NCBI GenBank assembly: GCA_031401235.1
Contig: JANNRJ010000036.1
Location: forward strand, 80,858-144,857
DNA length: 64,000 nucleotides
From: UBA3006 sp031401235
GTDB taxonomy: Bacteria > Actinomycetota > Acidimicrobiia > Acidimicrobiales > Ilumatobacteraceae
Reading direction: 5' to 3'
This document shows, in pieces, positions 54,623-62,844 of the stretch. The position numbers and the translations under genes are program-made. Under the pieces are notes generated by a model. The model was not told where the DNA came from, ran no database searches, and was given only the letters and a program-made list of their open reading frames with translations. Every line of letters starts with the position of its first letter. The first letter of the stretch is position 1.

Positions 54623-57316
54623 CTACACCTTTGCGCTGGCCCATGAGTCGCCCCACGCCGCATGGACTTCGAGCGGAACTATAAGTGTCGCCGCGCCTGT
54701 CATCGCGCTAAGCACCAATTTCTCCACTGCGACTTTCTCATCAACGACTGCCTCCACGATCACTTCGTCATGAATTTGGAGTATCAGTCGGCTTGACAAT
54801 CGTGCGACCTCAAGTTCGTGGTCTATCCGAACCAATGCGATTTTGAAAATATCCGCCGCCAAGCCTTGAATTCCTGCATTCATCGCCTGTCGCTCCCCTG
54901 ACTGACGGATTCTAAAATTTTCATTGTGCAGTTCAGGAATTGGTCGACGACGCCCAAAGATCGTTTCTGTAAAGCCCCTCGTTCGAGCTTCTGCGACAGT
55001 CGTATCCATATAGTTTTTCACGTTTGGAAATGCCCGAAAATACGCGTCCAGAATTTCGGAAGCTTCCGACACTCCAATTCCCAATCGCTGACCTAGTCCG
55101 TACGCTTCCATTCCATAGGCGAGACCATAGGAAATCATCTTTGCTTGACTTCGCTGCTCATACGTCACGTCCGATGATGGCACTCCAAAAACGCTTGCCG
55201 CAGTCGCCGTATGTATATCAACCCCGTCGATGAACGCTTTGATAAGACCCGGGTCTTTGGCTAGATGGGCAATGCAACGCAATTCAATTTGGTTGTAGTC
55301 CGCCACCAGCAGTTGATGTCCTGGCGAAGGCACAAATGCCTGTCGAAATACTCGCCCCTCCTCCGACCGGACTGGAATATTGTGCAAATTTGGTTGGTCA
55401 CTACTGAGGCGACCGGTTCGCGCAACCGTTTGATTGAATGTGGCGTGAATTCTTCCGTCGGTTCCGACGGCCTGAACAAGACCTTCACCATAAGTTGACC
55501 GCAATTTTTCGAATTCTCGGTACTTCAAAAGCGGCTCGATGAACTCCGGCCATTGCGCCCGAAGTGTTTCCAGAGTCGCCGCGTCGGTACTGAATCCAGT
55601 TTTTGTCTTTCTCGGTGGAGAGAGTCCTTTTTGGGCATACAAGATCTCACTAAGTTGCTTTGGGGAATTGAGATTGAATTTTGATCCGGCAACTTGATAC
55701 AACTCGTCTGTAAGGCGCTCTACTTCATTTTTGAGATGGGCACTTATTGTGCGCAGTTGTTCGATGTCGACGCCGACACCAATATGTTCCATTCGCGCCA
55801 GTACCCGCACAAGTGGAAGCTCCACTTCTCGATACAACTTTTCAACCCCCTGGCTGGCAAGAGCATCGATGAGTGGAGCACTCAGATATGCAACCGCCAA
55901 TGCCTGGGCAGCATTTTGTTCGACAGAATGTACCGACGACAGATCGGCGTCGAAGTTTAATTGCCCGGATTTTTCAGCGCCGCCAGCTACAAGCACGCGA
56001 TCTGTGTATCGGTTAAGCAATTCGGCTAGTTCGTACCGACTCTCTGATGGATCCAAAAGATAAGCAGCAATAGCTGTGTCAAAATCAATATTCGTGATGT
56101 CAACTCCACTGTTCAACAGTTCCCGCAACAGTGGTTTCAGATTGTGTCCCCTCACCGTTGCGCATTGAATTAGCGCTTTGCTAACTCTGCGGTCGACTAA
56201 AAGTTGGAGCGGAATCCACGACACTTCGGAAGCGACGACATCGCTAACCACACAAATTCCACTAAGGGTTGACTTGTCAATTAATCCAGTCCATGTCGCG
56301 GCGAGGTAGGTGTGCTTGGCGCTATTGATTGCCGAAACTGCCTGATCAACGTCGCCGATGATTCGGACTTGGGCGACAATCTCGGCGATGGCACTTTCGG
56401 AAGCACTCGGCGCCGACTCGCCAGCAGCATTATTCAATTCTAAGCCAAGGTATTTCAGCGAATCCATTAGACGTTTTGTCATGTTCCGAAATTCGAGTAC
56501 CTCGAATAAATTCTTCACCGCCGTAAGATTTGGTCGCGGCGCACAGCCGTGAATATCAATTTCCACTGGCGCGTCTCGACGCAGCACCATCAGATCGGCA
56601 TTACGAAGTACTCGCTCTCGATGGACACTTAGGGACTCACGTAGTTTTGGGGTTTGTTCCTCGGCATGATCAAATACCGCCAGAAGAGTGTGATATTTAG
56701 TAATGAGTTTGGCGGCAGTTTTTTCACCAACTCCGGGAACACCTTCAAGGTTGTCGCTTGGATCTCCACGGAGAGCGGCATAGTCGGAATACTGATTTGG
56801 CGTGACACCAGTCCGTTGAATGATTCCCGCTTCGTCGTATAACGCATAATCACTCACTCCGCGCATGTTGTACATCACTCGAACATGGGGATCTTTGACT
56901 AACTGGAAGGTATCGCGATCTCCCGTGACAATGAGAACATCAATTCCATCCCGATCAGCCATTTGAGCAATTGTGGCGATGAGATCGTCGCCTTCAAATC
57001 CCGCCGCATCTATGGACGGGATTCCCATGGCCCCGAGCAATTCTCGAATGATGTCCAGTTGTTGATACAAAATATCTGGCTGTGAAACCCGTTGGGCTTT
57101 GTATTCAGGTGCGACAACGTGACGAAAAGTCGGCTCCTTACGATCAAACACCACGATGACAGAATCGGGCGTTTGATCCTTCATCACTGACAACAGCATC
57201 GAGGTAAAACCAAATACGGAATTGGTCACTTGTCCGGCAGCCGTCACCATGTCGGTGGGAAGGGCAAAAAATGCCCGATACGCCAACGAGTTTCCGTCTA
57301 GAACCATCAACTTCAT
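54623..57316 (-). CDS. polA: DNA polymerase I
   Basis: The 897-residue polymerase for repair and primer removal has a 5'-3' exonuclease domain at about 1-290 (LDGNSLAYRAFFALP; GFEGDDLIATIAQ; TGDRDTFQLV; GVPGVGEKTAAKL). The middle domain (about 305-480) lacks the aspartate-x-glutamate pair of active 3'-5' proofreading domains. The polymerase domain carries motif A (DYNQIELRCIAHLAKD), motif B (RSQAKMISYGLAYGM) and motif C (QIHDEVIVEA). The start overlaps the stop of the response regulator (ATGA). Confidence 0.97.
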   Translation of the reverse strand: MKLMVLDGNSLAYRAFFALPTDMVTAAGQVTNSVFGFTSMLLSVMKDQTPDSVIVVFDRKEPTFRHVVAPEYKAQRVSQPDILYQQLDIIRELLGAMGIPSIDAAGFEGDDLIATIAQMADRDGIDVLIVTGDRDTFQLVKDPHVRVMYNMRGVSDYALYDEAGIIQRTGVTPNQYSDYAALRGDPSDNLEGVPGVGEKTAAKLITKYHTLLAVFDHAEEQTPKLRESLSVHRERVLRNADLMVLRRDAPVEIDIHGCAPRPNLTAVKNLFEVLEFRNMTKRLMDSLKYLGLELNNAAGESAPSASESAIAEIVAQVRIIGDVDQAVSAINSAKHTYLAATWTGLIDKSTLSGICVVSDVVASEVSWIPLQLLVDRRVSKALIQCATVRGHNLKPLLRELLNSGVDITNIDFDTAIAAYLLDPSESRYELAELLNRYTDRVLVAGGAEKSGQLNFDADLSSVHSVEQNAAQALAVAYLSAPLIDALASQGVEKLYREVELPLVRVLARMEHIGVGVDIEQLRTISAHLKNEVERLTDELYQVAGSKFNLNSPKQLSEILYAQKGLSPPRKTKTGFSTDAATLETLRAQWPEFIEPLLKYREFEKLRSTYGEGLVQAVGTDGRIHATFNQTVARTGRLSSDQPNLHNIPVRSEEGRVFRQAFVPSPGHQLLVADYNQIELRCIAHLAKDPGLIKAFIDGVDIHTATAASVFGVPSSDVTYEQRSQAKMISYGLAYGMEAYGLGQRLGIGVSEASEILDAYFRAFPNVKNYMDTTVAEARTRGFTETIFGRRRPIPELHNENFRIRQSGERQAMNAGIQGLAADIFKIALVRIDHELEVARLSSRLILQIHDEVIVEAVVDEKVAVEKLVLSAMTGAATLIVPLEVHAAWGDSWASAKV

Positions 57317-57903
57317 GGTTGCAAGTCGCCAGCAATTATCCGTTCAGCGATTTCACGCATCTTCGTTCGGGTGCTCATCGCTGTCTTTTGGATGAAATCA
57401 AATGCATCCTGTTCAGATAGTTGATGCGAGTTGATAAGAATCCCCTTGGCTCGGTCAAAAATCTTTCGTGCCTCGAGTTGCTCGCCGAGCGCTTCAACTT
57501 CACCACTTAGTGATTTCAATTCACGAAAGCGGCCGATTGCCAACTCAATTGCGGGGATGAGGTCCGTTTTTTGAAATGGCTTCACCAGATATGCGAGTGC
57601 GCCGACATCACGAGCCTGCTCAATCACTTCACGCTGACTAAAAGCGGTGAGCATCACCACGGCGCAGATCTTTTCAGCCACCACCATTCGAGCCGCATCA
57701 AGACCATCAAGACCAGGCATTTTTATATCAAAAATTGCGACATCAGGTTGATGCAGGCGTACTAGTTCAACTGCGATATCTCCGCGACCAGTATCGGCTA
57801 CGACCGTGTATCCCTCTTCTTCAAGAGTTTCCCTCAAATCAAGTCGAATGATCGCTTCGTCTTCGGCAATTACTACGCGCAAAGATTCTTGGCCCCTGGT
57901 CAT
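57313..57903 (-). CDS. pdtaR: ANTAR-domain response regulator (PdtaR-like)
   Basis: The 196-residue protein has a receiver domain with acidic E14, D15 (IAEDEAII), the phosphoacceptor D59 (AIFDIKMPG), T in VVMLTAF and K in AYLVKPF. A C-terminal ANTAR RNA-binding domain follows at about 130-190 (ALGEQLEARKIFDRAKGILINS-HQLSEQDAFDFIQKTA). The family binds paired hairpins in mRNA leaders and prevents termination. The position beside polA-rpsA-coaE-uvrB matches mycobacterial PdtaR. No sensor kinase is in the window. It overlaps polA and the upstream small gene by ATGA at both ends. Confidence 0.92.
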   Translation of the reverse strand: MTRGQESLRVVIAEDEAIIRLDLRETLEEEGYTVVADTGRGDIAVELVRLHQPDVAIFDIKMPGLDGLDAARMVVAEKICAVVMLTAFSQREVIEQARDVGALAYLVKPFQKTDLIPAIELAIGRFRELKSLSGEVEALGEQLEARKIFDRAKGILINSHQLSEQDAFDFIQKTAMSTRTKMREIAERIIAGDLQP

Positions 57904-58196
57904 CGACCCAACTTGTCGAGCAAGGAATCCTGACGCAATTCAAGCTCGGAAATTTCTTTCAATAAATAGTCGTGATGGTGACTAAGGGATTCGACATGCG
58001 ACTGAGCATCCCGGTGCTCGAATGCCGCATGAGGTGTCTCGGCCACTAGCGATCGAAGTTCCTTGTCCTGGGCATCATCGGTCAATACCGTCAATTGCTC
58101 ATCCACAACACGAAGTTCTTCTCTTAATTGACGCAGGGTCAATGAACCGCGAAGTAACCGTCGCTCAATCAGTCGAGTGGAAAATGCAAGCGACAT
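57900..58196 (-). CDS. Small coiled-coil protein of unknown function
   Basis: I do not recognise a named family. From the ATG at 58196 the protein has 98 residues, almost all helical: LIERRLLRGSLTLRQLREEL, then VVDEQLTVLTDD and HHHDYLLKEISELELRQDSLL. Heptad-like leucines suggest a coiled coil. A longer frame upstream would run through the tRNA gene and is rejected. Its stop overlaps the ANTAR regulator start (ATGA), so it may be co-expressed with that regulator. TACACT lies 7 bases before the ATG. Confidence 0.7.
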   Translation of the reverse strand: MSLAFSTRLIERRLLRGSLTLRQLREELRVVDEQLTVLTDDAQDKELRSLVAETPHAAFEHRDAQSHVESLSHHHDYLLKEISELELRQDSLLDKLGR

Positions 58197-58203
58197 TGTG
58201 CTT

Positions 58204-58229
58204 AGTGTAGGGGTCGCTCTTGAAGTCAA
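58204..58229 (-). promoter_or_regulatory. Promoter of the coiled-coil/pdtaR/polA unit
   Basis: TACACT (58204-58209, minus strand) ends 7 bases before the ATG at 58196, with TTGACT (58224-58229) upstream. The 14-base spacer is shorter than the usual 16-18, so the -35 assignment is doubtful. It lies just beyond the 3' end of tRNA-Leu(CAA), on the same strand. Confidence 0.45.
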
Positions 58230-58246
58230 TACACGAAACCTTGTTG

Positions 58247-58329
58247 TGCCCGAGGTGGGAGTCGAACCCACACGCCCTTGCGGACAACGGATTTTGAGTC
58301 CGTCGCGTCTGCCATTCCGCCACTCGGGC
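58247..58329 (-). tRNA. tRNA-Leu (anticodon CAA)
   Basis: On the minus strand the acceptor stem GCCCGAG pairs with CTCGGGC. The anticodon arm is ACGGA-CTCAAAA-TCCGT with anticodon CAA, the variable arm TGTCCGCAAGGGCG is long as in leucine tRNAs, and the T arm is GTGGGTTCGACTCCCAC. The discriminator is A. The next three bases are CAA, so CCA is not encoded, unlike the other leucine tRNA in the window. It reads UUG. Confidence 0.95.
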
Positions 58330-58426
58330 CGAGTGACCAACATTGTACCGAACACACGTAAGTAATTGTCCGTATCGTGATTTAGGTTCTACGCTGTACC
58401 GAGACAAAGGGGAATTGCCGCCACTC

Positions 58427-59611
58427 ATGCTTGCCTTTACTTTTCCTGGCCAAGGGTCTCAACGACCCGGTATGGGTAGACCATGGGTAGACCATGAAAG
58501 TTGGGAACTGGTCGCCGAAGCTTCAAGTCTCGCTAGTCGCGATATCGGTGCTCTCCTCTTGGATGCGGATGCCGAAGAACTCAAAGATACTCGTAATGCC
58601 CAATTGACCACTTTTGTTTTGAGCCTCATGGTTCTCGATGCGGTGGAACGTCTTGGAATTGAGCCAAGTTATTGTGCTGGTCACAGTTTGGGTGAATACA
58701 CAGCCCTGACCGCAACCGGTGCTTTGGGATTCGATGACGGTGTTCGATTGGTCGTGGAGCGCGCGGCGGCGATGCACGACGCGGGTTTGCAATCTCCTGG
58801 AGTTATGTCGGCAGTTCTAGGACTCGACGATGAAGATGTGGAAATTGCATGTCGACGAGCCGATAACGAAGTATGGATAGCCAATTTCAATGCGCCCGGA
58901 CAAGTAGTTATTGCGGGGTCACCCCAAGGCGTGGCCGCCGCGTCTAGTCACGCCAAACAATTGGGAGCCAAACGCGTCATAGTTCTTCCTGTATCTGGAG
59001 CGTTCCATACTCCCTATATGACGATGGCCCGCGAACGGTTGCGGGAGGCAATCGCAATTGCCCGCCCCCGCGATACGGAAGTTCCGATTGTCTCCAATGT
59101 GGATGCCTTACCTCATGTCGACGGTGATGAATGGGCTTCGTTGTTGTCCGCCCAACTGTCAAGCCCAGTCCGATGGAAACATGGTTTGTTGACGATGGCT
59201 CAAGCGGGAGTAATTGGATTCATAGAACTGGGTCCTGGTGGAGTACTTACGGGGATGGCCAAGCGCACTCTTGAGAATGCGCGAGCCATTAGCGTCGCCA
59301 CTCCTGATGACTTGGACAAACTCATCGAATGGGTCGGAACGGTCAATCCGGCTGCCTCAGTTATGGCCGAAATTCATGAGGGTGAGCACTTGTTCGCCGT
59401 TGAGCGACTCGTTGTCAGTCCAGCGGCCGGCGTCTTTAAACCAACGGGAACCCTTGTCGATGGTCTTGCTATTGAAGTTGGCGACATTCTCGGGCACGTC
59501 GCTGACCATGAAGTGCGGTCACCATTTGCTGGAATTTTGCAGAGTTATATTGCTGTCGAAGGCGAACGAGTCACCTCCCGACAGCCAATCGCCTGGTTAC
59601 GGACCCATTAA
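58427..59611 (+). CDS. fabD: Malonyl-CoA:ACP transacylase FabD fused to a biotinyl/lipoyl-like domain
   Basis: Residues 1 to about 295 are a normal FabD: FPGQGSQ, catalytic S87 (GHSLGEY), H194 (GAFHTPY) and the ELGPGGVLTGM end. It moves malonyl groups from CoA to acyl carrier protein. Residues 324-394 add a second domain that looks like one biotinyl/lipoyl carrier barrel: VVSPAAGVFKP, IEVGDILGHV, then VRSPFAGIL and VEGERVTSRQPIAWL. The biotin or lipoate lysine hairpin (EAMKM or DKA type) is missing; VADHE stands in its place. It is the first gene of the fab operon. A purine-rich AAAGGGGAA lies upstream of the ATG at an unusually long 14 bases. Confidence 0.92.
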   Translation: MLAFTFPGQGSQRPGMGRPWVDHESWELVAEASSLASRDIGALLLDADAEELKDTRNAQLTTFVLSLMVLDAVERLGIEPSYCAGHSLGEYTALTATGALGFDDGVRLVVERAAAMHDAGLQSPGVMSAVLGLDDEDVEIACRRADNEVWIANFNAPGQVVIAGSPQGVAAASSHAKQLGAKRVIVLPVSGAFHTPYMTMARERLREAIAIARPRDTEVPIVSNVDALPHVDGDEWASLLSAQLSSPVRWKHGLLTMAQAGVIGFIELGPGGVLTGMAKRTLENARAISVATPDDLDKLIEWVGTVNPAASVMAEIHEGEHLFAVERLVVSPAAGVFKPTGTLVDGLAIEVGDILGHVADHEVRSPFAGILQSYIAVEGERVTSRQPIAWLRTH

Positions 59612-59621
59612 GGACATAGTG

Positions 59622-60572
59622 ATGCCACATATTCCACAATCTATTCGCGGTGCGGTTATTGCAGGTTGGGGAACCGCATTACCAGAAAAGGTGATCACCA
59701 ATGACGATCTGGCGAAAACAATGGATACATCTGATCAATGGATTCGTGAACGTACTGGAATCGAACGGCGACATATAGGCGGTTCCACGGCAAGTCTTTC
59801 TATTGAATCCGGTAGGAAGGCATTACTAATGTCGGGCGTTGATCCGTCTGAAATCGATGCACTCGTTCTCGCCACTACCACGCCCGATCGGGCCGTTCCG
59901 GCGACATCGGTACGCGTTCAGCACCAACTCGGACTTCGATGTGGTGCATTCGACATCAATGCGGCTTGTTCAGGTTTTGTCTACGGACTCGTCACGGCCC
60001 ATGGACTCATTGCAATGGGAGCGCGAAATGTTTTATTGATTGGCACTGACACATTGTCTCGGATCACTGATTGGAGTGATCGCAACACGGCAATTTTATT
60101 CGCCGATGGATCGGGTGCTGCAGTCATATCTGTTGTTGATGGACCCGGACAGTTGTTGGCGTGGGATTTAGATGCCGATGGCTCCGCCGAGGAACTTCTG
60201 TACGCCGAAATCGGTGGAAATCTATTCATGGACGGCAAGGAAGTATTTCGCAAAGCGGTTCGCGTCATGGTGGACTCGGCAAACAAATCAATGGCTATCG
60301 CTGGCGTGACTGCAGATGAGATTGCTCTTGTGGTTCCGCATCAAGCCAATATCCGAATTATTCGTGCCGCATGCGACCGTCTCGGAGTGCCAATGGAACG
60401 CACCGCTGTGGTCCTCCAAGAAACAGGCAACACATCGTCGGCTTCAATTCCACTGGCTCTCTTCGATGCTGCCGATCATCAACGGTTGAACGCCGGCGAT
60501 TTGGTTTTATTGGTTGGATTCGGCGCGGGAATGACCGCGGCAAGTGCAATTATTCGATGGGGTGATATATGA
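59622..60572 (+). CDS. fabH: 3-oxoacyl-ACP synthase III (KAS III)
   Basis: FabH starts fatty-acid synthesis by condensing an acyl-CoA with malonyl-ACP. The 316-residue protein has C116 (NAACSGFVYG), H240 (VVPHQANIRI) and N270 (ETGNTSSASIP), and TSDQWIRERTGIERR near the N-terminus. The ATG at 59622 has AGGA 7 bases upstream, overlapping the end of fabD; the long frame starting upstream in fabD is not real. The stop overlaps the fabG start (ATGA). Confidence 0.96.
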   Translation: MPHIPQSIRGAVIAGWGTALPEKVITNDDLAKTMDTSDQWIRERTGIERRHIGGSTASLSIESGRKALLMSGVDPSEIDALVLATTTPDRAVPATSVRVQHQLGLRCGAFDINAACSGFVYGLVTAHGLIAMGARNVLLIGTDTLSRITDWSDRNTAILFADGSGAAVISVVDGPGQLLAWDLDADGSAEELLYAEIGGNLFMDGKEVFRKAVRVMVDSANKSMAIAGVTADEIALVVPHQANIRIIRAACDRLGVPMERTAVVLQETGNTSSASIPLALFDAADHQRLNAGDLVLLVGFGAGMTAASAIIRWGDI

Positions 60573-61300
60573 GCGATTCACAAACCGGACAATCAACGGG
60601 TCGAGTCATACTTGTCACCGGCGGTTCTCGTGGAATAGGTCTGGCTTGCGCACGCCATTTTGCCGCACTCGGCGATCGGGTTGCGATCACTTACAATTCA
60701 TCACCTCCGCCGCCTGAATTTTTCTCAGTGAAGTGTGATATCACATCTGCCGATGACATCGAACGCACCTTCACCGAAATTGAGAATCACTTCGGACCGG
60801 TGCAAGTACTTGTCTCGAATGCAGGAATTACCCTTGACAGGCTTCTTCTGCGAATGTCTGAAGATGACTTCGCCGAAGTTGTAAATGTCAATCTCACCGC
60901 CGCATTTCGTGTCTGTAAACGAGCGACACAGGGAATGCTCAGAGCCCGTGCCGGCCGCATCATCTTGATGTCTAGTGTCGTCGCTCTAATGGGTTCAGCC
61001 GGACAAGCCAACTATGCGGCATCTAAAGCGGGGCTGATTGGTTTGGCTCGCTCATTGGCTCGCGAACTCGGGTCTCGCAATATCACCGTCAATGTCGTCG
61101 CCCCAGGTCCAGTCGACACTGAAATGACCGCATCACTCGGCGAGAAGAGACTCGCGGAACTCCTAGCAGCCGTTCCACTTGGTCGCACGGCAACCGTCGA
61201 TGAAATCGCAGGAGTCGTCACCTTTCTCGCATCATCAGCCGGCGCGTATATAACGGGTGCAGTAATCCCCGTCGACGGCGGAATGGGCATGGGCCACTGA
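60569..61300 (+). CDS. fabG: 3-oxoacyl-ACP reductase FabG
   Basis: The 243-residue short-chain dehydrogenase has the NADPH motif TGGSRGIG at 17-24, VSNAG, N109 (VNVNLTAAF), S136 (LMSSVVA) and Y149/K153 (NYAASKAG), with PGPVDTEM and a C-terminal DGGMGMGH. It reduces 3-oxoacyl-ACP in the elongation cycle. A loop of prolines (SSPPPPE) replaces the usual NADP-binding arginine region, so the cofactor pocket is slightly unusual. It is coupled to fabH by ATGA. Confidence 0.94.
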   Translation: MSDSQTGQSTGRVILVTGGSRGIGLACARHFAALGDRVAITYNSSPPPPEFFSVKCDITSADDIERTFTEIENHFGPVQVLVSNAGITLDRLLLRMSEDDFAEVVNVNLTAAFRVCKRATQGMLRARAGRIILMSSVVALMGSAGQANYAASKAGLIGLARSLARELGSRNITVNVVAPGPVDTEMTASLGEKRLAELLAAVPLGRTATVDEIAGVVTFLASSAGAYITGAVIPVDGGMGMGH

Positions 61301-61352
61301 CTAAACTGAGTAAAACGAATTTCGTATTGAGTTAATTGACCAGGAGAATCCT

Positions 61353-61592
61353 ATGGACCAGCAGTTGTTTGATCGCTTCAAAAAGTGCGCCGTTGAAGTG
61401 CTGTCAGTTGATGCATCGAAGATCACGCCGGAAGCCAGCTTTGGGGAAGATCTTGATGCAGACAGTTTGGATCTTGTCGAGTTGGTTATGGCTCTGGAGG
61501 AAGAATTCGGTATCGAGGTCCCTGAAGCTGAACTCGAGGGAGTCGATACCATTGGTAAGGCATTCGATCTCGTCACTTCCAAGGTCAAGTAG
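61353..61592 (+). CDS. acpP: Acyl carrier protein
   Basis: The 79-residue acidic helical protein carries the phosphopantetheine site S38 in DADSLDLVELVMALEEEF. It holds the growing fatty-acyl chain. AGGAG lies 6 bases before the ATG, the clearest ribosome-binding site of the operon, as expected for an abundant protein. Confidence 0.97.
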   Translation: MDQQLFDRFKKCAVEVLSVDASKITPEASFGEDLDADSLDLVELVMALEEEFGIEVPEAELEGVDTIGKAFDLVTSKVK

Positions 61593-61629
61593 TCCCGTCT
61601 CCGGGTAGTCGAAGCGAGCCACGACGACG

Positions 61630-62817
61630 ATGCAAGGTGCTGGGTTTCGCGTTGCAATTACGGGCTATGGCGTTGTCGCGCCGTGCGGAATAGGCAAACA
61701 AGCATTTTGGACCGGTCTGTTAGGACCTGGCTCATCTGGTGTGCGGTCTGTTGAAATTGAGCAATGGGATCCGTTGCCATATTTTGACAGCCCCAAAGAC
61801 GCGCGAAGATCTGATCGATGCGAACAATTTGCTCTTGCGGCTGCCGGAGAAGCATTCGCCCAGGCCGGAGAACTCGGTTACGACCCGGCCACGATTGGAT
61901 GCATTTTGGGTACCGGTATCGGCGGCCTTCGTACTTTGGAAGAGCAGGTCATCACTCGAGTTCAAAAAGGTGAACGTCGTGTATCTCCGTTTCTTGTTCC
62001 GATGATGATGTCCAATGCCGCTGGCGCTGCAATATCAATGCGTTACAAACTTCAAGGTCCAACGGAGACCGTGTGCACCGCTTGTGCCGCTTCGACCCAC
62101 GCGATTGGTAACGCCGCGCGACTCATTGCATGGGGGCGTTGTAACGCGGTGATCACGGGTGGTACGGAATCTGCGGCAACGCTCACCGCACTTGCAGGAT
62201 TTACCAATATGACTGCCCTGTCTTCCACTCTGGTGAGCAAACCTTTCGATGTAACCCGCGATGGTTTTGTTATGGGCGAAGGTGCGGCGATATTCATCCT
62301 GGAGCGAATGGACCTCGCCGTAAATCGTGGTGCCACAATTATTGCCGAGGTACTTGGCGCAGCCAGCAATGCAGATGCGCATCACATCACGGCTCCGTCA
62401 CCAGGTGGTGTTGGAGCCGCGGCTTGTATGAACCTGGCGCTCAAGGACGCCGGAATCGTTGCTTCCGACATCAGACAAATTAATGCTCATGGCACTTCGA
62501 CGCCGCTTAATGATGCTGCTGAATCGGAAGCCATCGTTAAAGTCTTTGGCCAACAATCTCCGCCAGTGCTATCGATCAAAGGTGTCACCGGACATCCTTT
62601 GGGTGCGGCGGGTGCCCTTGAAGCCGCGGCTGTACTGCTCTCATTTGAAATGCAATTGATTCCGCCAACCGCCGGTACGACCATTTTGGATCCGGCAATG
62701 AGTATTGACCTTGTGATTGGTAAACCTAGAAAGTGGAATCCTGGTCCAACTATTTCAAATAATTTTGGATTCGGTGGGCACAATGGTTCGGTGATCTTGG
62801 CTCCATACGGGGCCTAA
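61630..62817 (+). CDS. fabF: 3-oxoacyl-ACP synthase II (KAS II)
   Basis: The 395-residue condensing enzyme has the catalytic C152 (CTACAAST), H287 (INAHGTSTP) and H322 (KGVTGHPLGAAG), plus DGFVMGEGAAI and SNNFGFGGHNGSV. It elongates acyl-ACP. It is slightly shorter than the usual 410 residues. It ends the fab operon; the gap to the convergent fabZ is 27 bases and contains no clear hairpin. Confidence 0.95.
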   Translation: MQGAGFRVAITGYGVVAPCGIGKQAFWTGLLGPGSSGVRSVEIEQWDPLPYFDSPKDARRSDRCEQFALAAAGEAFAQAGELGYDPATIGCILGTGIGGLRTLEEQVITRVQKGERRVSPFLVPMMMSNAAGAAISMRYKLQGPTETVCTACAASTHAIGNAARLIAWGRCNAVITGGTESAATLTALAGFTNMTALSSTLVSKPFDVTRDGFVMGEGAAIFILERMDLAVNRGATIIAEVLGAASNADAHHITAPSPGGVGAAACMNLALKDAGIVASDIRQINAHGTSTPLNDAAESEAIVKVFGQQSPPVLSIKGVTGHPLGAAGALEAAAVLLSFEMQLIPPTAGTTILDPAMSIDLVIGKPRKWNPGPTISNNFGFGGHNGSVILAPYGA

Positions 62818-62844
62818 AATCACAACAGCACCTGGCGCAATTTC

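Noticed and set aside
58197..58355. Upstream extension of the coiled-coil gene
   Set aside because: The extension runs through tRNA-Leu(CAA) and the promoter; the ATG at 58196 with its -10 box is preferred.
58474..58495. Perfect 11-base tandem repeat (GGGTAGACCAT twice) within fabD
   Set aside because: It encodes GRPWVDH in frame with no disruption; this looks like chance similarity of codons and not a slippage event.
58427..59611. Biotin carboxyl carrier function for the FabD C-terminus
   Set aside because: No AMKM- or DKA-like lysine hairpin is present, so a modified carrier is unlikely; only the barrel halves are kept.
59238..59621. 128-codon upstream extension of fabH
   Set aside because: It is a shifted frame within fabD; the ATG at 59622 with AGGA upstream begins the recognisable FabH sequence.
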